From NCBI RefSeq assembly GCF_030159255.1, contig NZ_BSCT01000028.1, positions 51,604-115,603 on the forward strand: a DNA stretch of 64,000 nucleotides. The letters run 5' to 3'. Position 1 is the first letter of the stretch. Each line of letters opens with the position of its first letter. Positions 8,980-17,244 of this stretch are shown here, piece after piece. A program made the translations under genes and the position numbers. The DNA is from Bradyrhizobium sp. SSBR45G (GTDB lineage Bacteria > Pseudomonadota > Alphaproteobacteria > Rhizobiales > Xanthobacteraceae). The notes under the pieces were generated by a model. That model did no database searches. It saw only the letters and a program-made list of their open reading frames with translations, and had not been told where the DNA came from.

Positions 8980-9095
8980 ACTGCCGCCGCGCGGTCGTCG
9001 CGAAACATTTCGTGACGTCGCATTCAGGCCCCAGTCAGGGAACCGATACGCTAATTCACCGTTCGCGTTTCCGCTCAGCTACCTAAGGAGTTCCG

Positions 9096-9818
9096 ATGGA
9101 CAGCGTCAAATACCGGTTGAATGACCCTGGACTGGCGCCGCGCCGGACCAAGATGGATATTCCGGGCTGGGCCGGTGACCGGCAACCGCGCGCGAATGGC
9201 TCGCACGAGCAGGTCTGGCACTGCGTGCCGTTCTCCGAAGGCGCGCAATACGGGATCGAGCTGTTTTATCCGTACGCCTTCGAGCTGCAGGTGACGACGC
9301 GCGACGGCAAGCTGGAGATCTCCGGCGATTGGGGCGAGCCGCCGAGCCCGAGCCTGCAATGGCCGCCGTTCCGGGATTTCGGCGGAGCATTCTACACCTA
9401 TCAGATCCTGCTCGATCTGAAGGTGCCACCCGGTTTTGCGATCCGGACCGAGCCGCATCCGCGGTTCTACACCGACCGGACCGACACGTGCCCGATCGCG
9501 GTGCCGGCGCTGGTGCGCGGCTTCTGGCCGATGCTGTTCTTCTGCGTCTTCAAGGCGCCGGCGGAAGGCCGCACCCACATCTTCCGTCCCGGCGAGCCGT
9601 TCGCGCAGGTGATCGTCATCCCTGAGGAAGCCAACTTCACGGTGGAGCCGATGAGCCCCGACGAGGCGGCTGAGCGCGAGCTGCAGTCGCGCCGCATCCA
9701 TGCCAGCCGCCCGGTGCTCGCCAAGGAGACCGAGTGGGTGTCGAGCACCGACACCGTGTTCGACGGCACCTACCGCCATCTGCATCGTGCCGCCAAGGAG
9801 AAGGCGCGCAAGTCGTGA
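9096..9818 (+). CDS. Conserved hypothetical protein (possibly DUF6065)
   Basis: A 240-residue soluble protein without signal peptide or membrane segment, starting after a strong AAGGAG 7 bases upstream. Characteristic stretches are WHCVPFSEGAQYGIELFYPY-like (WHCVPFSEG, then IELFYPYAFE), RTEPHPRFYTD and FRPGEPFAQVIVIPEE. I recall this pattern from a family named DUF6065, but cannot confirm it. No catalytic signature is recognised. It is divergent from mbfA, so it might share the intergenic control region. Confidence 0.8.
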   Translation: MDSVKYRLNDPGLAPRRTKMDIPGWAGDRQPRANGSHEQVWHCVPFSEGAQYGIELFYPYAFELQVTTRDGKLEISGDWGEPPSPSLQWPPFRDFGGAFYTYQILLDLKVPPGFAIRTEPHPRFYTDRTDTCPIAVPALVRGFWPMLFFCVFKAPAEGRTHIFRPGEPFAQVIVIPEEANFTVEPMSPDEAAERELQSRRIHASRPVLAKETEWVSSTDTVFDGTYRHLHRAAKEKARKS

Positions 9819-9840
9819 GGGCCGGAGGCTGAAACGAAAA

Positions 9841-9866
9841 GGGCGCCGGCTTCGCAGCCGGCGCCC
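9841..9866 (-). terminator. Hairpin terminator downstream of the His-rich gene
   Basis: A perfect 11-bp stem (GGGCGCCGGCT / AGCCGGCGCCC) with a 4-base loop. On the minus strand it is followed by TTTT, fitting a Rho-independent terminator for the gene ending at 9890; it may also stop the plus-strand gene ending at 9818. Confidence 0.75.
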
Positions 9867-9889
9867 GTCAGGCCGCACGCGCCATGCGA

Positions 9890-10273
9890 TCAATAGCGAT
9901 CGTAGTACCAGTGGTGATGGTGATGGTGGTGGTGATGATGGTAATAGCGGCGCGGCACCACGTAGACCCGCGGTCCGTAGCCATAGCCGTAGCCGTACCC
10001 ATAACCGGGGCCGCGGTAGTAGCCATGGTGGTGATGGTGGTGGTGGTGATGATGATACCACTGGGCGAGCTGCACCTTCGGCTCATCCGCCTGCGGTCCC
10101 TGCTCGTCGAGCGCCTGCAGCACCCGGGCGGCATCCGGGATCGGCTCGAGCAGGTCGGCGTAGGAATTGACCTTCAGCACATCGGCCGGAGCCGGAGCCG
10201 CCGACGCCTGCACCGTGCCGAGCGCGCCGACGGCGGCCACCGCGCCCAACAATCCTGCGATCTTCTTATCCAT
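9890..10273 (-). CDS. Secreted histidine-rich, Gly-Tyr-repeat protein
   Basis: A 127-residue protein with an N-terminal signal peptide (MDKKIAGLLGAVAAVGALG...ASAAPAP, cleavage likely near residue 25). A short acidic segment follows, then two runs of ten consecutive histidines (about residues 74-83 and 111-120) separated by a GYGYGYGYGYG stretch and VYVVPRRYY. Likely periplasmic or surface located and able to bind divalent metals (Ni, Zn, Cu, Fe); this is inferred from composition. Similar His-rich proteins occur in Bradyrhizobium without a fixed function. It lies about 1 kb from mbfA, so a metal link is possible but not shown. Confidence 0.8.
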   Translation of the reverse strand: MDKKIAGLLGAVAAVGALGTVQASAAPAPADVLKVNSYADLLEPIPDAARVLQALDEQGPQADEPKVQLAQWYHHHHHHHHHHGYYRGPGYGYGYGYGYGPRVYVVPRRYYHHHHHHHHHHWYYDRY

Positions 10274-10368
10274 AAATCATCTCCTGATGGGCATCGCCCG
10301 GATGCCAAAACGCCAACCCCGATTGTTCGTTCCTCGATTCACCCAATAGGTCGGAACGGAGTCCGAAT

Positions 10369-11511
10369 TCAGGCTGTCGATCTGTTCAGGAACGTCAGCA
10401 GCAACTGAGAAACTCGTTCATGTTGCTCCTGCTGCACCCAATGTCCGGCACGATCGATCAGCTCGCACAGGATCATGTTGGTGCAGACTCGGGATTGCAT
10501 CGCTTCAAACACGCCGGGCCGTTGGTAGATGCCCCAGTCTTGCAGGCCGGAGATGAATGCAGACGGAACGTCGATCGTGCGATCCGACCAGGTCTGCAAT
10601 TCCGCGTCGAACAGGCCGGAGGTGCCGCAGCGGTACCATTGCAGCCCGCCTTGAAAGCCGTTGCGTTCATATTCGGCGGCGTAAACCGCGAGCTCATGCT
10701 CCGGCAGCCAGCGATTGGCTGCGATCTCATCGCAACTGGGCATCACCTCGGCGACGGTCTCGGCCATCGTCCTGTCGAGGTCCATCACGTAATAGGTCGG
10801 CAGCTTCGCGAGCTCAGTCGCGTTCCAGGCCTGCAGCGGCGTGGGCGCATTGTCCGGCCAGTCGGCGCTCTTGTGATGATAATAGGCGCGCAGGAAGGCG
10901 TGCAGGCCCTGTGGCGCCCTGACCATGTCGGCGTTCGCCTCTGGTGTCGAGTAGTACCACTGGTAGTGCTTGCGTGGTCGCGGCAGCGCGGCGAGTTCGC
11001 GATGCACGGGATCCTGCTGCGCCGTGAGCGGATGATCGGCGATGCCGAACGGTGCAGCCGGCGGCCCGGCGAACGGCGCGCTCATCATCACCACCGCGCG
11101 GAAGACGTCGGGGCGGATCACGGCACACCACGCGGCGACGAAGCTGCCGAAGTCGTGGCCGATGACGGCGGCGACATGGCGATGCCCGAAGGCATAGACG
11201 ACGCCGAGCGCGTCGCGCACCAGGTTGGTGAAGCGGAACGGCGCGAGGTCGCCGTCATATTCGGCGCTCCAGCCGGTGGTGCGGCCATAGCCGCGCTGAT
11301 CCGGGGCGAGCACGTGATAGCCGGCCGCCGCCAGCGCCGGCATCACCTTGCGCCAGCTGTAGGCGAGCTCCGGAAAGCCGTGCAGCAGCAGCACGCACGG
11401 CCGGCCCGGCGTCTCGAAGCCGGCTTCGAGCACATGCATGCGCAGGCCATTGATGCCGTCGACGAAGCGGGAGCGGATCGTGGGTGGGAGGGGAAGTGGG
11501 GGCAGGGACAT
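10369..11511 (-). CDS. Alpha/beta hydrolase, epoxide-hydrolase-like
   Basis: A 380-residue protein. The oxyanion HGFPE motif (LLLHGFPELAYSW) and DQRGYGRT are at the N-terminal third, the nucleophile elbow GHDFGSFVA carries the catalytic Asp, and a C-terminal histidine sits in DRAGHWVQQE. This is the arrangement of soluble epoxide hydrolases and haloalkane dehalogenases. The Asp nucleophile and HGFPE favour epoxide hydrolase. The frame is open to 11799 but runs through a repeat element, so the ATG at 11511 (MSLPPLPLPP) is chosen. Confidence 0.88.
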   Translation of the reverse strand: MSLPPLPLPPTIRSRFVDGINGLRMHVLEAGFETPGRPCVLLLHGFPELAYSWRKVMPALAAAGYHVLAPDQRGYGRTTGWSAEYDGDLAPFRFTNLVRDALGVVYAFGHRHVAAVIGHDFGSFVAAWCAVIRPDVFRAVVMMSAPFAGPPAAPFGIADHPLTAQQDPVHRELAALPRPRKHYQWYYSTPEANADMVRAPQGLHAFLRAYYHHKSADWPDNAPTPLQAWNATELAKLPTYYVMDLDRTMAETVAEVMPSCDEIAANRWLPEHELAVYAAEYERNGFQGGLQWYRCGTSGLFDAELQTWSDRTIDVPSAFISGLQDWGIYQRPGVFEAMQSRVCTNMILCELIDRAGHWVQQEQHERVSQLLLTFLNRSTA

Positions 11512-11529
11512 CGCGTGATCTTTCCTCGC

Positions 11530-11650
11530 GTCGTCCCGGCGAACGCCGGGACCCATAACCACAGGATGGCATGGTGAGGTGTCGTAGCAGCTCCAGCCTT
11601 CGCAAAGCGAGGTACGGTGGCTATGGGTCCCGGCTCGAGGCCGGGACGAC
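11530..11650. repeat. Interspersed palindromic element (GTCGTCCCGG type)
   Basis: Same type as 5605-5720: GTCGTCCCGGC / GCCGGGACGAC arms with inner GGGACCCATA / TATGGGTCCC. It separates the hydrolase from the CoA ligase upstream of it. Confidence 0.8.
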
Positions 11651-11663
11651 ACCGTTGGTGGAG

Positions 11664-13199
11664 CTACGCCGCGCCCTTCTTCGGCCAGTAGCGCTCGCGC
11701 AGATGGCGCTTGACCAGCTTGCCGGTCGGTGTGCGCGGCAGCTCGGGCTCGAAGTCGATCGAGCGCGGGCATTTGATTGGCGACAGGCGCTGGCGGCAAA
11801 ACAGCATCAACTGCTCCTCGAGCGCCTTGCCGGCGCGCGCCATGTCGTGCGGTTGCACCACCGCCTTGACCTCCTCGCCCATCTCCTCATTGGGCACGCC
11901 GAACACCGCGACATCGGCGACGTCAGGATGGGTGATGAGGACGTCCTCGGTCTCCTGCGGATAGATGTTCACGCCTCCGGAGATGATCATGTAGGACTTG
12001 CGGTCGGTGAGATAGAGAAAGCCGTCGGCATCGAGATAGCCGACATCGCCCAGCGTCGACCAGCCCTTGTCGTTATAGGCGCGCTTCGTCTTCTCCGGAT
12101 CGTTGTGATAGGAGAAGGCAGGCGCGTCGGCGAAATAGACCGAGCCGATCTCGCCCGTCGGCAGCTCCTTGTCATCCTCGCCGAGGATCTTGATCTTGCC
12201 GACCACCGCGCGTCCGACGCTGCCGCGATGCTCCAGCCATTGCTTCGAGGTGCAGACCGTGACGCCGTTGCCTTCCGAGCCGGCATAGTACTCGATCAGG
12301 ATCGGTCCCCACCACTCGATCATCTTCGCCTTGACGTCGACCGGGCAGGGCGCGGCGGCGTGGATCGCGCCTTTGAGCGTGGAGACGTCGTAGCTCTTGC
12401 GGACATCCTCGGGCAGCTTCAGCATCCGCACGAACATGGTCGGCACCAGCTGCGACTGGGTGACCTTGTACTTCTCGACGAGCTTGAGGAATTCCTCGGC
12501 GTCGAAATGCTCCATGATGATCGAGGTGCCGCCGAGCACAATGGCCATCATGTTGAAGCGCAATGGCGCTGCATGATAGAGCGGCGCCGGCGACAGATAG
12601 ATGCTCTCGGCATTCATGCCGCACATGTCGGCGCAAAGCACGCGCAGGAACTGGTTCGGCGCCTCGATCGGCTTGCCCTCGAAATCCTTCTTGATGCCCT
12701 TCGGCCGCCCCGTGGTGCCCGACGAATACAGCATGTCGTAGCCGGCGACCTGGTCGGCAATCGGCGTCTTCGGCTGCGCGCCGGCCTCCTTGTCCCAGGA
12801 GCGGAAGCCGGGTTCGGGCTCGTCGACCATGAAGAACAGGGGGCCGTCAGGTGCCACGAGGTCGCGGACCTGCTCGGCGCATTTCGGCGAGGTGATGAAG
12901 ACCTTGGCGCCGCAATCCCTGATGATGTAGGCGATCTCGTCCTTGGTGAGATAGCGGCTGATCGCGGTGTAGTAGAGGCCGGAGCGCTGCGCGGCCCAGG
13001 CGATCTCCATGAAGGCGAGCCGGTTCTCCATCAGGAAGGCGACGTGATCGCCCGCCTTGAGCCCAAGCGCGCGGAACAACTGCGCGCCCTGGTTCGACAG
13101 TTCGTCGAGCTCGCGATAGGTGATGGCCTTGCCGGTCCCCGCCATCTGATAGGCGATCTTGTCGGGATGGCTCTGGGCGTAGATGGAGGGGTGGGTCAT
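11664..13199 (-). CDS. AMP-binding acyl-CoA synthetase
   Basis: A 511-residue ANL-superfamily ligase. The P-loop SSGTTGRPKG is at about residue 183-192 and the mid-motif YYAGSEGNG in the second half; LTDRKSYMIISGGVNIYPQE is the hinge region. The C-terminal catalytic lysine lies in LPRTPTGKLVKR. It forms a CoA thioester from a carboxylic acid with ATP; medium/long-chain or bile-acid-type substrates fit the subfamily, but specificity is not readable. The ATG at 13199 is preferred over a GTG at 13208. It belongs with the thiolase upstream on the same strand, across a repeat. Confidence 0.9.
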   Translation of the reverse strand: MTHPSIYAQSHPDKIAYQMAGTGKAITYRELDELSNQGAQLFRALGLKAGDHVAFLMENRLAFMEIAWAAQRSGLYYTAISRYLTKDEIAYIIRDCGAKVFITSPKCAEQVRDLVAPDGPLFFMVDEPEPGFRSWDKEAGAQPKTPIADQVAGYDMLYSSGTTGRPKGIKKDFEGKPIEAPNQFLRVLCADMCGMNAESIYLSPAPLYHAAPLRFNMMAIVLGGTSIIMEHFDAEEFLKLVEKYKVTQSQLVPTMFVRMLKLPEDVRKSYDVSTLKGAIHAAAPCPVDVKAKMIEWWGPILIEYYAGSEGNGVTVCTSKQWLEHRGSVGRAVVGKIKILGEDDKELPTGEIGSVYFADAPAFSYHNDPEKTKRAYNDKGWSTLGDVGYLDADGFLYLTDRKSYMIISGGVNIYPQETEDVLITHPDVADVAVFGVPNEEMGEEVKAVVQPHDMARAGKALEEQLMLFCRQRLSPIKCPRSIDFEPELPRTPTGKLVKRHLRERYWPKKGAA

Positions 13200-13230
13200 G
13201 AGGGGCACACCGCTTGATCAGGAAAAAGCT

Positions 13231-13352
13231 GTCGTCCCGGCGAACGCCGGGACCCATAACCACAGGGGGGCTGTGGCGAGAGCGAGCTGTGGCTCCAGCT
13301 CGTGCATCATTGGATTCGGTGGCCATGGGTCCCGGCTCAAGGCCGGGACGAC
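13231..13352. repeat. Interspersed palindromic element (GTCGTCCCGG type)
   Basis: Third copy of this type, between the CoA ligase and thiolase genes, with GTCGTCCCGGC / GGCCGGGACGAC ends. Confidence 0.8.
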
Positions 13353-13371
13353 ACCATTGTTGTTGCGACAG

Positions 13372-14544
13372 CTACAGACGCTCGACGATCGTCACATTCG
13401 CCATGCCGCCGCCTTCGCACATCGTCTGCAGGCCGTAGCGTTTGTTGCGGGCCTTCAGTGCATGTAGCAGCGTCGTCATCAGCTTGGTGCCGGAGCTGCC
13501 GAGCGGATGGCCGAGCGCGATGGCGCCGCCATTGACGTTGAGGCGAGCGGGATCGGCGCCGGTGGTCTTCAGCCACGCGGTCGGCACCGAGGCGAAGGCC
13601 TCGTTGACCTCGTAGAGGTCGATCTCGTCGATCGACATGCCAGCTTTCTGCAGCGCGCGCTGCGTCGCCGGCAGCGGCGCTTCCAGCATGATGACGGGAT
13701 CGCCGCCCATCATGGTCATGTGGTGGACGCGGGCCAGCGGCTTGACCCCGAGCGACTTCAGGCCGCGCTCGTTGACGACCATCACGCCTGAGGCGCCGTC
13801 GCAGATCTGGCTTGCCGATGCGGCGGTGAGCTTGCCGTTCTCGGCGATCAGCTTCACGCCCTTGATGCCGTCGAGGCTGACGTCGAAGCGGATGCCTTCG
13901 TCGATGTGGTGGGTGTCGATCGAACCATCGGCACGGGTGATCTGCAGCGGGACGATCTCGTCCTTGAAGTGGCCGGCCTGGGTCGCCGCAATCGCGCGCT
14001 GGTGGCTGTGATAGGCGTATTCGTCGAGCTGATCCTTGGAGAGGCCGTACTTCTCCGCCATCATCTCGGCGCCGGTGAACTGGCTGAACTGGATGTTCGG
14101 ATAGCGGCTCTCCATATTCGGGCTCTTGTAATGCCCGAAGCCGTTCTTCGCCGGCAGCGTCGACGACAGGCCCATCGGCACCCGGGTCATCGATTCCACG
14201 CCCGCGGCGATGACGACATCCATGGCGCCGGACATCACCGCCTGCGCCGCGAAATGCAGCGCCTGCTGCGACGAGCCGCACTGCCGGTCGATCGAGGTGC
14301 CTGGTACGCTCTCCGGCAGCTTCGAGGCCAGCACCGCGTTGCGCGCGATGTTGGTCGACTGCTCGCCGGTCTGCATCACGCAGCCCAGGATCACGTCCTC
14401 GACCTGGTCCGGCGCGGCGCCGGAGCGCTCGACCAGCGCGTCCAGCACGGTCGCGGCGAGATCGGCCGGATGCCAGCCGGCCAGACGGCCTCCCTTTCGG
14501 CCGCCGGCCGTGCGCGCAGCCGCGACGATGTAGGCTTCCGCCAT
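13372..14544 (-). CDS. Acetyl-CoA C-acyltransferase (thiolase)
   Basis: A 390-residue thiolase. The acyl-accepting Cys89 is in SIDRQCGSSQQ, His346 in GHPLGSSG, and the second catalytic Cys376 in MCEGGGM, so all three key residues are present. It cleaves a 3-ketoacyl-CoA into acetyl-CoA and a shortened acyl-CoA, the last step of beta-oxidation. A strong GGGAGG ribosome site precedes the ATG. It is divergent from a TetR regulator that reads into the SDR-crotonase-ligase-dehydrogenase series, which together make a full beta-oxidation set. Confidence 0.94.
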   Translation of the reverse strand: MAEAYIVAAARTAGGRKGGRLAGWHPADLAATVLDALVERSGAAPDQVEDVILGCVMQTGEQSTNIARNAVLASKLPESVPGTSIDRQCGSSQQALHFAAQAVMSGAMDVVIAAGVESMTRVPMGLSSTLPAKNGFGHYKSPNMESRYPNIQFSQFTGAEMMAEKYGLSKDQLDEYAYHSHQRAIAATQAGHFKDEIVPLQITRADGSIDTHHIDEGIRFDVSLDGIKGVKLIAENGKLTAASASQICDGASGVMVVNERGLKSLGVKPLARVHHMTMMGGDPVIMLEAPLPATQRALQKAGMSIDEIDLYEVNEAFASVPTAWLKTTGADPARLNVNGGAIALGHPLGSSGTKLMTTLLHALKARNKRYGLQTMCEGGGMANVTIVERL

Positions 14545-14682
14545 GACGTGTCCTCCCTAGACTTGGTGTTCGTGATTGGCCGCGATTTAAATGCGCGATT
14601 GGGCCTTAGTCAATCGATCAATTAACTCTTGAGATCAACTCCGGCTTCGGCTTATCTGCCTCGATCATCAGCGAGAGCAGTC

Positions 14683-15342
14683 TTGGGACCTCAGCTTCAG
14701 AACAGCGTGCCGGAGAAACTTCCCGCAGGGCGGAATGCCACTGCGGAGAAGCTGCTGGACGCGGCGAGCGAGCTGATGATCGCGAGGTCGTCGATCGAGA
14801 TTTCGCTGAGTGACATCGCGCAGAAGTCCGGCTCGAATGCTGCGCTGGTGAAATACCATTTCGGCAACAAGGACGGCCTGCTGCTGGCCCTGCTCGCGCG
14901 CGACGCGGCGACCGAGGTCGCCAATCTTGAATATCTGCTGGCGCAGCCGATTGGTCCGACGGCCAAGCTGAAGCTGCACATCAGCGGCATCATCCGCGCC
15001 TACTACCGGTTTCCCTACATGAACCGGCTGATTCACTATCTGCTGCACGAGAGCAGCGCCGAGGCCGCTGACGAGGTGTCCAAGTTCTTCGTCGCGCCGC
15101 TGCTGGATTTTCACCGTCGGCTGATCGCCGAGGGCGTCGCCAAGGGCGAATTCCGCGCGGTCGATCCGGTGCTGTTCTACACCAGCCTGATCGGCGCCTG
15201 CGATCATTTGTTCTTCGGCCGCCACGCCATGTCGCGCGCGATCGGCGTCGGCCCGGTCACCGATGACGTCTGCCGCCAGTACATCGCCCATATGGAGGCG
15301 TTGATCTGCGGCGGAATCGTGAAGGGGGCGAATGGCGAATAG
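14683..15342 (+). CDS. TetR-family transcriptional regulator
   Basis: About 219 residues with an N-terminal helix-turn-helix (SLSDIAQKSGSNAALVKYHF then GNKDGLL, the usual TetR signature) and a helical ligand-binding domain. No ATG start is present. The frame opens at a TTG (14629); TTG at 14683 with a GAGAG upstream and GTG at 14707 are alternatives, and 14683 is my choice. Placed divergently from the thiolase and ahead of the beta-oxidation genes, it probably represses one or both sides, with an acyl- or aryl-CoA as a plausible inducer (inference). Confidence 0.88.
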   Translation: MGPQLQNSVPEKLPAGRNATAEKLLDAASELMIARSSIEISLSDIAQKSGSNAALVKYHFGNKDGLLLALLARDAATEVANLEYLLAQPIGPTAKLKLHISGIIRAYYRFPYMNRLIHYLLHESSAEAADEVSKFFVAPLLDFHRRLIAEGVAKGEFRAVDPVLFYTSLIGACDHLFFGRHAMSRAIGVGPVTDDVCRQYIAHMEALICGGIVKGANGE

Positions 15343-15396
15343 GGAGTAGCGAATAGAGGGCCGCCCTATTCGCTACTCCCTACTCGCTATTCGCCA
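15333..15396. repeat. Palindromic element (GGCGAATAGGGAGTAGCG type)
   Basis: A nearly perfect long hairpin (GAATAGGGAGTAGCGAATAG against CTATTCGCTACTCCCTA...TTCGCC), starting inside the TetR stop region and ending before the SDR ribosome site. It may act as a transcription attenuator between these genes. Confidence 0.65.
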
Positions 15397-15423
15397 ACAA
15401 TAAACCTAGGGAGGAAACCAACC

Positions 15424-16182
15424 ATGCAGTTGAACAACGTTGCCGTTCTCATCACCGGCGGTGGCTCGGGTCTCGGCGCCGCCACGGCGCGTGCCATGGC
15501 CGCGAAGGGCGCCAAGATCGCGGTGCTCGACCAGAGCAAGGAGAACGCGGAGAAGGTCGCCGCCGAACTCAACGGCGTCGCCATCCACGCTGATGTCACC
15601 GACGAGGAGCAGGTGAAGGCCGGCATCGCCAAGGCGGAGGCGGCGCATGGCGTCGCCCGCGTGCTGATGAACTGCGCCGGCATCGGCGGCTCGCAGCGCA
15701 TCGTCGGCAAGGACGGCGTCTACCCGCTGGCCAAGTTCGCGCGCATCATCAACGTCAATCTGATCGGCACCTTCAACGTGCTACGCCTGTTCGCCGAACG
15801 CCTCGTCACCGCCGAGCCGATCGGCGAGGAGCGCGGCGTCATCATCAACACCGCCAGTGTCGCGGCTTACGAGGGCCAGATCGGCCAGATCGCCTATTCG
15901 GCCTCGAAGGGCGGCGTTGTCGGTCTCACGCTGCCGGCTGCGCGCGATCTCGCCAGCCAGAAGATCCGCGTCAACACCATCGCGCCGGGGCTGTTCCTGA
16001 CGCCGCTGCTGATGGGCCTGAACGAAGAGGCCCGCAAGAGCCTCGGCGCCCAGGTGCCGCATCCGGCCCGCCTCGGCGACGCCTCGGAATACGGCAATCT
16101 CGCCGTCCACATCGTCGAGAACCCGATGCTGAACGGCGAAACCATCCGCCTCGACGGCGCCATCCGCATGGCCCCGCGCTAA
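15424..16182 (+). CDS. SDR, 3-hydroxyacyl-CoA dehydrogenase type II-like
   Basis: A 252-residue classical SDR with TGGGSGLG at 11-18, Ser145, Tyr158 and Lys162, all canonical. The NCAGIGG and IAPGLFLTPLL segments resemble HSD10/type II 3-hydroxyacyl-CoA dehydrogenases. Predicted to oxidise 3-hydroxyacyl- or 3-hydroxyaryl-propanoyl-CoA to the keto form with NAD. A strong GGGAGG lies upstream. It is a clear paralogue of the SDR at 43610-44374 and stands in the same functional company (crotonase and feruloyl-CoA-type ligase). Confidence 0.92.
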   Translation: MQLNNVAVLITGGGSGLGAATARAMAAKGAKIAVLDQSKENAEKVAAELNGVAIHADVTDEEQVKAGIAKAEAAHGVARVLMNCAGIGGSQRIVGKDGVYPLAKFARIINVNLIGTFNVLRLFAERLVTAEPIGEERGVIINTASVAAYEGQIGQIAYSASKGGVVGLTLPAARDLASQKIRVNTIAPGLFLTPLLMGLNEEARKSLGAQVPHPARLGDASEYGNLAVHIVENPMLNGETIRLDGAIRMAPR

Positions 16183-16202
16183 CGCGCACGCGGCGTCGTA
16201 CT

Positions 16203-16353
16203 CGGTGCACCCTCTCCCCTTGCGGGAGAGGGTGGCGCCGAAGGCGCCGGGTGAGGGGTCTCTCTCCGCGAGTGCACGTGCCGAGACAGACCCCTCACCC
16301 AACCGCATGCGCGGCTGATGTCGGCGATGCCCTCTCCCACAAGGGGAGAGGGC
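16203..16353. repeat. Interspersed palindromic element (CCCTCTCCCC type)
   Basis: Same type as 4209-4372: CCCTCTCCCCTTGCGGGAGA-like start, GGGTGAGGGG / CCCCTCACCC inner arms, AAGGGGAGAGGG end. It lies between the SDR and crotonase genes. Confidence 0.8.
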
Positions 16354-16396
16354 GCTGTAACGACCGCCGGCGCTTGTTGAACCAGGGGAGCACCGT

Positions 16397-17203
16397 ATGT
16401 CCCAACCGCTGCTGATCGAGCACGACAATGGTGTCGACCGGGTGACGCTCAATCGCCCGGAGAGCCTGAACGCGCTCGATCCGGCGCTGATCGACGCGCT
16501 CAATGCCTATTTCGAAAGTCTCCAGCGCAATCGCACCACGCGCGTCGTCGTGCTCAAGGGCGCGGGCAAGAACTTCTGCGCCGGGCTCGATTTGAAAGCT
16601 GCGATGCAGCGGCGCGGTGGCGTCAATGAGCCGCCCGGCGTCACCGAGTCCTTGGATTCGCAACGACGCATCGCGGACATCGTCATGCTGATGCGGCGCT
16701 GCCCGCAGCCGATCATCGCGCTGGTGCAGGGCGCGGCCGCCGGCGGCGGCTTCGCGCTCGCGCTCGCCGCGGACATCCGCATCGCGACGCGCTCGGCGCG
16801 GATGAACTGCGCCTTCATCAAGCTGGGGCTTGGCGGCTGCGACATCGGCACCAGCTACTTTTTGCCGCGCCTCGTCGGCGTCTCCGTCGCCTCGGAGCTG
16901 ATCCTCACCGGCCGCTTCATCGGCGCCGAGCGCGCGCTGATGGTCGGACTGGTCTCGGAGATCGTCGAGGAGGATATGCTCGAGAGCGCGGCAGCTCCAT
17001 TCGTCGACGCGATGATGACGGCCTCGCCGGTCGGGCTTCGTCTCTCGAAGGAATGCCTCAACATGAGCGTCGATGCGTCGTCGATCGACGCCGTCATCGC
17101 GATGGAAGATCGCAACCAGGTGCTGTGCAGCCGCTCGGAAGATTTCAAGGAGGGCATAGAAGCCTTCCTCCAGAAGCGAAAGCCGGTCTATACCAACCGC
17201 TAG
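16397..17203 (+). CDS. Enoyl-CoA hydratase/isomerase (crotonase) family protein
   Basis: A 268-residue crotonase fold. Oxyanion-hole motifs are KNFCAGLDLK and GAAAGGGFALALAADIR; the second region (FIKLGLGGCDIGTSYFLPRL) has Gly and Asp where hydratases have one catalytic Glu, so it may be an isomerase- or hydratase-like variant. It probably hydrates an enoyl- or cinnamoyl-CoA in the local beta-oxidation set. It is followed 41 bases later by a feruloyl-CoA-synthase-like ligase, an arrangement repeated at 40878-43584. Confidence 0.9.
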   Translation: MSQPLLIEHDNGVDRVTLNRPESLNALDPALIDALNAYFESLQRNRTTRVVVLKGAGKNFCAGLDLKAAMQRRGGVNEPPGVTESLDSQRRIADIVMLMRRCPQPIIALVQGAAAGGGFALALAADIRIATRSARMNCAFIKLGLGGCDIGTSYFLPRLVGVSVASELILTGRFIGAERALMVGLVSEIVEEDMLESAAAPFVDAMMTASPVGLRLSKECLNMSVDASSIDAVIAMEDRNQVLCSRSEDFKEGIEAFLQKRKPVYTNR

Positions 17204-17244
17204 ATATCAAGATCCGTAAAGGACGATATTTCGGGAGACGCAAA

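Noticed and set aside
5966..9124. A 1052-codon open frame on the plus strand across the amidase, b561 and mbfA genes
   Set aside because: It is antisense to three well-supported genes, has Arg/His/Gly-rich translation without any domain, and reflects high-GC codon bias.
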